This document shows, piece by piece, positions 23,514 through 31,000 of a DNA stretch of 32,050 bases. Every line of letters starts with the position of its first letter. The stretch's first letter is position 1. The notes below the pieces were generated by a model. The model was not told where the DNA came from. It saw nothing but the letters and a program-made list of their open reading frames with translations, and did no database searches. Origin of the DNA: an uncultured Saprospiraceae bacterium (lineage in GTDB: Bacteria; Bacteroidota; Bacteroidia; Chitinophagales; Saprospiraceae); assembly GCA_938016265.1 (NCBI GenBank), contig CALLWB010000120.1:1-32050 (forward strand), read 5' to 3'. Position numbers and translations under genes: made by a program.

Positions 23514-26141
23514 ATGAAAAGAGTCAATTTATTACTCTTGGTGGCGTTAGTATTTTCCTTTGTTCTTACGACCACCGCCCAACCAGGAGACTATCCGCCG
23601 AATGCGGAACCTGGTAAGTGTTACGCAAAATGTATGATTGCTGATGAGTATGAGACACTGTCTGAGCAAGTTCTTGTAAAAGAAGCTTCAGTAAGAACAG
23701 AAGTTGTACCTGCACAGTACGAAACTGTATCTGAGCAAGTTCTTGCAAAAGATGGTAGTAGTAGATTAGTTGCTGTTCCAGCACAATATGAAACTACCTC
23801 AGAACAAGTTGAAGTAAAAGCTGCATCTTCTCGCTTGGAGATAATTCCTGCGAAGTATGAAACTGTTTCAGAGCAGTATGAAATTGAACCAGCTTCTAGT
23901 CGGTTAATTGCAATTCCTGCGAAGTATGAAACTGTTTCAGAGCAGTATGAAATCGAACCAGCATCAACTCGTTTGGAAGTAATTCCTGCAAAGTATGAGA
24001 CTTCTACGGAGCAGTATGAAATCGAACCAGCAACAACTCGTTTGTCTGTTGTCCCTGCAAAGTATGAAACTTCTACAGAGCAGTACGAAATCGAACCAGC
24101 TTCTAGTCGTCTTACTGCAGTTCCTGCAAGATATGAGACTTCTACGGAGCAGTATGAAATCGAACCAGCATCAACTCGTTTGGAAGTAATTCCTGCAAAG
24201 TATGAGACTTCTACGGAGCAGTATGAAATCGAACCAGCTTCAACTCGTTTGGAAGTAATTCCTGCTAAATACGAGACTTCTACTGAACAGTATGAAATCG
24301 AACCAGCATCAACTCGTTTGTCTGTTGTCCCTGCAAGATTTGAAACTTCTACTGAGCAATACGAAATTGAGCCTGCTTCTAGCCGGTTATCTGTTATTCC
24401 AGCTAAGTACGAAACTTCTACTGAGCAATATGAAATCGAGCCAGCATCAACTCGTTTGGAAGTGATTCCTGCACAGTATGAAACTGTATCTGAGCAAGTT
24501 CTTGCAAAAGATGCTTCTTCTACACTTGTTGCTGTTCCTGCAAAATATGAAACAGTTACTGAACAAGTTGAAACTGAGCCTGCATCTTCTCGTTTAGAGG
24601 TGATTCCTGCGAAGTATGAGACTGTTTCTGAGCAGTACGAAGTTGAGCCTGCTTCTCAAAGAATTGAAGCTATCCCAACTCGTTATGAGACTGTTTCTGA
24701 AACTAGAGAAGTTTCTCCTGCAACTACTAAGTGGCAGAAAAGAAGAGCTGACAAAAACTGTTTGTCTGCTAATCCTGATGATTGTTTAGTTTGGTGTTTA
24801 GTTGAGGTTCCTGCTCAAAATCAAACAATTACTAGACAAGTACCTCTTCCTTGTAGTGGTGGATCTACTGCTTCTGATGGCGGATGCTACAGAACTGTTG
24901 ATATTCCTGCAAAATACGCTACTCGTACAATGCGTAGACTAGTTGAGCCTGCATCTTCTAGATCAATTGAAATTCCTGCTAAGTACAGTACAATTACAAA
25001 AAGAGTTCTTGTAACTCCTGCTACTACTACAGAGCGTTCTATTCCAGAAGAGTACAAAACTGTAACTCGAAGAGTAGTTAAAGTACCTGCTTCTACAAGA
25101 ACTATCGAAATTCCAGCAAAATATGGAACTCGTACAGTAAAAAGAGTTGCTCAGCCAGCTACTACAACTTCAGTTGAAATTCCAGCAAAATATGGAACTC
25201 GCACAGTAAAAAGAGTTGCTACTCCTGCTACTACAACTTCAGTTGACATTCCAGCAAAATATGGAACTCGTACAGTAAAAAGAGTTGTTGAACCTGCTAC
25301 CACTATAACAATCGATATTCCAGCAAAATATGGAACTCGCACAGTAAAAAGAGTTGTTGAACCTGCTACTACAAGAACTATCGAAATTCCAGCAAAATAT
25401 GGAACTCGTACAGTAAAAAGAGTTGCTACTCCTGCTACTACAACTTCATCTGAGATTCCAGCAAAATATGGAACTCGCACAGTAAAAAGAGTTGTTCAGC
25501 CTGCTACTACAACTTCAGTTGACATTCCAGCAAAATATGGAACTCGTACAGTAAAAAGAATGGTTGAGCCAGCTACTACTAGAACAATCGATATCCCAGC
25601 AAAATATGGAACTCGTACTTCTAAGAGAGTTGTTGAACCTGCTTCTACTAGAGAGGAAACTATCCCAGCAAAATACGGAACTCGTACTATGCGTAAATTA
25701 GTTACTCCTGCTTCTTCTAGAACAATTGAGATTCCTGCTGAATACAAAACAGTAACAAGAAGAGTTGTTTCTTCTCCTGCTACTACTAGATCAACGGATA
25801 TCGCTGCGGAATACAAAACAATTACTAAGAGAGTTGTAAAATCTGCAGCTACTACAAGAACAATTGAAATTCCTGCTGAGTACAGAACTGTAACTTCAAG
25901 AAGACTTGTTAGACAAGGTGGATTCTCTGAATGGAGAGAAATTCTTTGCCCTTCACAAGTAACTTCTGCTACTGTTCGCCAAGTACAAGAAGCTCTTCGT
26001 ACGCGTGGATATGATCCAGGTGCGTCGGATAACATTCTTGGTTCTAGAACTAAAGCGGCTTTGACTAAATTCCAAAAAGATAATGGTTTACCTATCGGTC
26101 AACTTGATATTGAGACTCTTAGAGCTCTTGGATTAAGATAA
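23514..26141 (+). CDS. Exported acidic/basic two-array repeat protein with peptidoglycan-binding domain
   Basis: 875 residues. The signal peptide is MKRVNLLLLVALVFSFVLTTTAQ. After a short segment with Cys36 and Cys40, residues 46-390 are fifteen exact 23-residue repeats of the type YETSTEQYEIEPAS plus TRLEVIPAK, each near net charge -3. Residues 391-467 are a hinge with five Cys (416, 424, 428, 447, 458). Residues 468-789 are fourteen exact 23-residue repeats of the type YGTRTVKRVVEPATT plus RTIEIPAK, each near +3. A partial repeat with Cys812 leads into a PG_binding_1 domain (about 816-875: VRQVQEALRTRGYDPG, SRTKAALTKFQKDNG). It is probably periplasmic or surface and anchored to peptidoglycan. 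Two promoter matches and a strong terminator suggest a monocistronic, well-expressed gene. No T9SS tail. Function unknown. Confidence 0.9.
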   Translation: MKRVNLLLLVALVFSFVLTTTAQPGDYPPNAEPGKCYAKCMIADEYETLSEQVLVKEASVRTEVVPAQYETVSEQVLAKDGSSRLVAVPAQYETTSEQVEVKAASSRLEIIPAKYETVSEQYEIEPASSRLIAIPAKYETVSEQYEIEPASTRLEVIPAKYETSTEQYEIEPATTRLSVVPAKYETSTEQYEIEPASSRLTAVPARYETSTEQYEIEPASTRLEVIPAKYETSTEQYEIEPASTRLEVIPAKYETSTEQYEIEPASTRLSVVPARFETSTEQYEIEPASSRLSVIPAKYETSTEQYEIEPASTRLEVIPAQYETVSEQVLAKDASSTLVAVPAKYETVTEQVETEPASSRLEVIPAKYETVSEQYEVEPASQRIEAIPTRYETVSETREVSPATTKWQKRRADKNCLSANPDDCLVWCLVEVPAQNQTITRQVPLPCSGGSTASDGGCYRTVDIPAKYATRTMRRLVEPASSRSIEIPAKYSTITKRVLVTPATTTERSIPEEYKTVTRRVVKVPASTRTIEIPAKYGTRTVKRVAQPATTTSVEIPAKYGTRTVKRVATPATTTSVDIPAKYGTRTVKRVVEPATTITIDIPAKYGTRTVKRVVEPATTRTIEIPAKYGTRTVKRVATPATTTSSEIPAKYGTRTVKRVVQPATTTSVDIPAKYGTRTVKRMVEPATTRTIDIPAKYGTRTSKRVVEPASTREETIPAKYGTRTMRKLVTPASSRTIEIPAEYKTVTRRVVSSPATTRSTDIAAEYKTITKRVVKSAATTRTIEIPAEYRTVTSRRLVRQGGFSEWREILCPSQVTSATVRQVQEALRTRGYDPGASDNILGSRTKAALTKFQKDNGLPIGQLDIETLRALGLR
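23649..24683 (+). repeat. Acidic tandem array, fifteen 69-bp units
   Basis: Fifteen in-frame units of exactly 69 bases with no length variation. Units 4-12 are most alike at the DNA level (shared stretches such as GAGCAGTATGAAATCGAACC); units 1-3 and 13-15 are more diverged. The core is YET-[SV]-[TS]-EQ, then EIEPAS, then PAK. Confidence 0.92.
24915..25880 (+). repeat. Basic tandem array, fourteen 69-bp units
   Basis: Fourteen in-frame units of exactly 69 bases. The inner eight, from about 25122 to 25673, are nearly uniform in their first half (ATTCCAGCAAAATATGGAAC recurs) and vary after the EPATT position. The unit has the same length and phase as the acidic array: Y-x-T, then P-A-[ST]-[ST], then IPAK. 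Confidence 0.92.
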
Positions 26142-26168
26142 GATATTGCTTAAATACAAGTTAATATT

Positions 26169-26202
26169 AACGCCCTCACATTTTAATGTGAGGGCGTTTT
26201 TT
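26169..26202 (+). terminator. Strong rho-independent terminator after the repeat gene
   Basis: AACGCCCTCACA (26169-26180) pairs with TGTGAGGGCGTT (26187-26198) around a short T/A loop and runs into six Ts (26197-26202). It lies 27 bases after the stop codon at 26141. Confidence 0.95.
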
Positions 26203-26283
26203 ATTCATATACCTGGTTGAAATTTTGACATTCTATAAATTTAGCCTTATTATTACTGATTAATCTTCTAAATATTAGATCAA

Positions 26284-27258
26284 ATGAGATCCATAATCTT
26301 TGTTTTATTTCTATTCCCTTTAATTCTGTTTGCTGAATCTTCTAAGAGTGTAAAGTTCCATCAAGGAAGCCTTACCAGCGCAAAAGAAAAAGCAATGAAT
26401 GAAGGGAAACTATACTTTGTTGACTTTGTCGCAAACTATTGTTATATGTGCAAAATGATGGATGAAACTACTTTTAGGGATGAAAGAGTTGTCGACTACA
26501 TGGAAAAGAATTATGTACCCGTTAAAATTAATGTTGATGATTTTGATGGGTTTGTTTGGAAGCAAAAATATCAGATTAAGGTGCTTCCAACCATTATGAT
26601 CTTTAATTCGAAAGGAGAAATTGTAGCTCGTCACGAAGAATCCTTAGGAGGGACAAGATTATTAAGTATCTTGGAAACTCATAATCGCAGTTATAACAAA
26701 ATTGTAATCCCAGTCACTCCCTCTACACCAACATCACCAGTCTATGAGGAGTCAACAACATCCTCCCAAGGGAATACAGCAACCCCTCCAACAAACAGCA
26801 ATACAACTACATCAACAACTACAAATAGTCCAATATATTCTGAATCACCACCAACATCTATTACCAGTTCTGAAAATCACACCACATCCAATTTACCCCC
26901 CACTTCAAGTAACGCTGAGGAAGTTATAATTCCCACAAATGAGAATCATACTACTCCTGCTGTAAATGCTGGGGAAGGGTTATTCGAATTCTCTGTAAAA
27001 CGACACCCTTCCATTGGCTTCGGAATCCAAGTCGGAGTTTTTCAGGATTATGCAAATGTTTTACAAGAGGTCGCAAAACTTGAAAATTTGTATACTGAAA
27101 GTGTTTTGGTCCATATTACTAAACTAAATAATAAGCTGGCCTATCGTGTCATTATCGGGAATTTTAACTCAAAATATATCGCTGAAAACTATCATAATAA
27201 TATCTTGAAAGCAAAAGGAACCAACGGATTCATCAAGGATTTAGCTTCTCTACAATAG
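26284..27258 (+). CDS. Exported thioredoxin-fold protein with C-terminal SPOR domain
   Basis: 324 residues. A signal peptide (MRSIIFVLFLFPLILFAE) is followed by a thioredoxin-like domain (about 22-138) of the DUF255/thioredoxin_7 type: LYFVDFVANYCYMCKMMD with the redox pair Cys53-x-x-Cys56, and the cis-Pro loop in KVLPTIMIF. A linker of about 90 residues, almost only Thr, Ser, Pro and Asn, spans about 145-235. The last about 85 residues look like a SPOR domain (GIQVGVFQDYANVLQEVAKL, YRVIIGNF, GFIKDL), which in other bacteria binds peptidoglycan stripped of stem peptides, often at division sites. The combination suggests a periplasmic disulfide enzyme tethered to the wall. It follows the Cys-containing, peptidoglycan-binding repeat protein but has its own transcription start region after the terminator. 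Confidence 0.82.
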   Translation: MRSIIFVLFLFPLILFAESSKSVKFHQGSLTSAKEKAMNEGKLYFVDFVANYCYMCKMMDETTFRDERVVDYMEKNYVPVKINVDDFDGFVWKQKYQIKVLPTIMIFNSKGEIVARHEESLGGTRLLSILETHNRSYNKIVIPVTPSTPTSPVYEESTTSSQGNTATPPTNSNTTTSTTTNSPIYSESPPTSITSSENHTTSNLPPTSSNAEEVIIPTNENHTTPAVNAGEGLFEFSVKRHPSIGFGIQVGVFQDYANVLQEVAKLENLYTESVLVHITKLNNKLAYRVIIGNFNSKYIAENYHNNILKAKGTNGFIKDLASLQ

Positions 27259-27577
27259 CGGATGCAATTTTCTTAAATTTGGGAAACTACATTTATATCA
27301 CTCACCTTCTTCTCCTGAATAAGCAGCGTTTAACATTTCATTAACGTTCCATTAGGGATAACTTATCCTTTGTGCTGTGCAGAAACTTTGCTAATTTCGG
27401 TTAGTAAAGAGATTATTATGCATATCTAGGTCTCAATTTCATTTTATATTCTGTTTTTTATATAGACTAGCTAATTGCATATAAAGATTTATAGACTTTT
27501 AAATTAACTTTCGTAAATTGTCAGACTATATCTAATGCATCCCATTTATTAACATTTACGACTAAAAAATTGCTCGG
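27259..27577. other. Intergenic region before the small exported protein
   Basis: 319 AT-rich bases. I find no open frame of substance, no exact TAnnTTTG with a partner TTG, no hairpin-plus-T terminator and no tRNA. Near-matches to the -7 element (for example TAACTTTC around 27503) are too weak to call. Confidence 0.5.
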
Positions 27578-28006
27578 ATGAAATTGTTTTTACTTTTTAT
27601 AATTTGTTTTTTCTACTCTTTTGGTTTTTTGCTTGCTCAAAGTAAAATTGATCCTAGTTCCAAAAAATTAATGTTGACCCAGAATAGTAAAATACAGCCT
27701 AAATCTTTTTCGGGTGAAACACCAAACTTCAATCCCCTTCAAAAAGCTAGTTTGACTGTACAACCAAAAACTATTGAAAACCTCCAAGCTAAAAAGGTCG
27801 CCAATAAAAGTTCTTCTCTCAATAATAATACATCAGTTTCTCCACTTCTATCTGATGTAAACTATCTGCATGAGTATATAAAAACAACGGAAGCATTAAT
27901 TGACAAACTAAAAGACAGTGGGCTTACTAATACTGATAGATCGCTTTTGAAAGCAGAATCTGCATTGGAAAACGCCAAATTGAAACTAGCCTTTCTGAAC
28001 AATTAA
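27578..28006 (+). CDS. Small exported protein of unknown function
   Basis: 142 residues. A clear signal peptide (MKLFLLFIICFFYSFGFLLAQ) is followed by a low-complexity Ser/Lys/Asn/Gln-rich middle with no Cys. The C-terminal about 45 residues (VNYLHEYIKTTEALIDKLKD onward, ending ENAKLKLAFLNN) are predicted helical with heptad-like Leu/Ile spacing, possibly a short coiled coil. I recognise no family. It lies 42 bases before the SprB-repeat gene on the same strand, so the two could share a transcript and this protein could assist the adhesin; that is inference from position only. Confidence 0.65.
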   Translation: MKLFLLFIICFFYSFGFLLAQSKIDPSSKKLMLTQNSKIQPKSFSGETPNFNPLQKASLTVQPKTIENLQAKKVANKSSSLNNNTSVSPLLSDVNYLHEYIKTTEALIDKLKDSGLTNTDRSLLKAESALENAKLKLAFLNN

Positions 28007-28048
28007 ACTATATTCTTCTCCGCCCATTATTCCCATACGCCTAAGATT

Positions 28049-31000
28049 ATGAAAAAAATAAACTTGCTATTTACTGCAATTTGCTTGATTATGGCTCATT
28101 TTGCATCTGGTCAAGGAACATCCTGTGCCCAGATACAAGCTTTTTGCTCAAATTCAGGAGTAACTTTCCCTGCCAATTTTGATGCAGCAAATCCTGGAGC
28201 CGGTTTCGGCCCTCAAGCAAGCGCCATCGACCCCGGAAATGACTATGGATGTTTGATTGATAACCCTAATCCCGCATGGTATTACTTGGAAATCGACCAA
28301 CCCGGTATGATTGAAATCACACTTACCAACTCTGGGAATGAAGATATTGACTTTATTCTATGGGGGCCATTTGCAGACCTTACAACAGCAGTAGGATCTT
28401 GCGGGTCACTTACTTCTCCTTCTTCAGTTTGTCCTGGATTATTGTCTGAAGGTCCATGCCCTAATGGCGTTCCTTGCGATATATTCACTAGTTGCTATGG
28501 AGGAAATGCAATCGGTTGTAGTTTCGATCCTCAGGCCACTGAAGTGGTAACCTTACCTAATGGGCAAACAGGCGAAGTCTATATTTTACTAATTACTAAT
28601 TATTCAAATTTGCCAACTAATATCTCCGCCAATCAAACTGGAGGGGCAGGGTCAACAAATTGCGCAATTGTAGCTGCACCAACTTCTCCATGTCCATGCT
28701 TGAGTGGGGCTACTTGTGACGGTCTGGCGCTACCTGATCAACCAAGTGCTGTTGCGGCGCTTGACGCTGCTGGATTGAATCAAAATGCTCCAGGTTGTTT
28801 CGACCTAACTGCTCAGATGATCCCAGCTGGAGATGGAACAACCTATGAGTTTTGTTACCAGTACACCCACACTAGTGCAGAAGCATTTTTTGCCTTTTCA
28901 GGAACAGCATATTTCACAGGCCCAAATTCAGCTGGCTGTATTGCTAATCCGAATACAATTACCACAATTGATGCATATCAAAGTGGTGCTTGTGGTACTT
29001 CTCTCCCTTTAGTAAATGTTACCTCAGATGGATGGGGAGTGTACAATGCAACCATGGGGGCCACCTATGAATTATGCTTTGAAATTTCAGGAGACCAGAT
29101 ATCATGTGCTACTGAGGATATTACCGCAGTCTGTACTTATGCTCATCCCTATACAATTACATGCCCACTTTTTGGTGGTGACATTGTTGCACCTACAAAT
29201 ATTTCTGTTTGTTTTGAAGATATTCCTATTACTCTTTCTGTCACTAATGAAATTACATCTGCTCAATATCCTGATATCGTTTGGGGAGTATGGGTTTTTG
29301 ATGATCCTAACAATGTTTTAGGCGTTACACCTTCTTTTACCCTGCCTGCAGATCAAGATCCACTAAATGGTTCAGACCCCAATTGGTGGGGTATCCTGGG
29401 TGATGGGATGGGCGGCTTTTTATCAGGTACTTCCATTACTTCCAATTTTTTTGTTCCTGGAGCAACTATATATTTGGCTCCTCTTGTAATTGATATTGAT
29501 CCTGTTTTGGGAGGAATTTACGATCCCAATTGTACTGGCTTAGCGCCCGGTTATACTTTATATATGAATCCCCCATTAACATTTAGTGGGGCAGTCACAA
29601 ACTGTGATGCAACAATTGATCTTCTTGGTGGATTCCCCTCAATAAATGCAGGGGCAGACTACTCTTGGTCAGTTACTACGCCCAGCGGTCTTGTAACAGG
29701 GACAGGCACACCAATAAATTTTACAGCAACAGAAGACGGAACACATACTTTTTCTATTGTTAATGACGGTTTGGGAGCAAACACTTGTGACTTGCCTGAT
29801 TTTTTTAGTTTTGATTTTTACGCGTGTGCATGTGCGGCAGATGCAGGTACATTTTCAACTCCTACTGGAACAACCATTTGTTTCGGAGATGATTTCACAA
29901 TGCTTACTAATGGTGACTATGGAGGTAGCAATGAAGATGGGGGGGCTCTTGATCAGATACCAAATGGAGATGGTGATCTATTCAATGGTGTCATTTACGG
30001 CATTTATACCAATCCGCCTACTAATGAAAACCCGATACTTGATCCTAATCTGGTGAATATTTTCAACCCGATTCCCCTAGTACCTGGTGGTCCTGATCTT
30101 CCAGCTATAGTTACGAATTCCCCTACTATCTTAGCAACTTTAGGTATGTCTACGAATACAACCTACTATTTTACCTCAATATATAGTTTTGACAATGATG
30201 GTGAAGTTGGTGTAGGGTTACCGATAGTAGCAGTTGACACAGAATCTGATGGGTTTTTTGAATGCTCAGACGTAAATCTAGGAGGAGCCGTTTCAGTTGT
30301 TTTTCTAGATGAAATAACAGCTCCATTTACTCAGACTTGTAATGCTGCAGGTTCCGTTGATATTACATTTACGATATCTGGTGGTTTGCCAGCTTTAACA
30401 ATGGGTGAACAATTTACTGTAGCAGGTGATGGTCCTGGCGGAATGGTAAATAATAATGGAACCTATTCCATCTCAGGTCACCCATACAATTCTACATTTA
30501 CAATTGTTGTTTCAGATGGCAACTCCTGCTCTACAACTTTCTCCGGGACTAGTTTTGCAGCTCCGACAGCTTCAGCTTCTTCTTCAAACGTTACTTGCTT
30601 CGGAGGAGGCAATGGTACAGCAAATGCAGTTGCAGTAGGTGGGGTACTACCTTACACCTACCTTTGGAGTCCCGGTGGTCAAGTAACTTCTTCAATCACT
30701 GGGCAATCTGCTGGCAACTATATAGTTACAGTCACAGATGGAAATGGGTGTCAAGCTACCTCTAGTACCATGATTGGAGAACCAGCTGCAATTGTAGTTT
30801 CTGTTATGATGAATAGCCAAACAAGCTGTAACGGATTCAGCGATGGTAGTGCTACCGCATCAGCTAGTAATGGTACACCAGGATATAGTTTCGAATGGGA
30901 CAATGGAGAAACTACTGCTATTGCGACCGCATTAACTGGAGGTATGCACAACGTCACAGTAACTGATGCTAATAGTTGTACTGCAACTTCTTCAGTTAAT

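Noticed and set aside
23649-25880. CRISPR-like regular repetition
   Set aside because: The 69-bp units are contiguous, coding and in frame, with no unique spacers between short repeats.
25151-26035. Long open frames on the minus strand across the basic repeat array
   Set aside because: They are antisense shadows of a 69-bp in-frame repeat with biased codons; the translations are themselves just repeats and lack a start region or family match.
29016-30638. Several plus-strand open frames inside the SprB gene
   Set aside because: They are in a different frame from the continuous 1334-codon reading with signal peptide and SprB repeats, and their translations are low-complexity.
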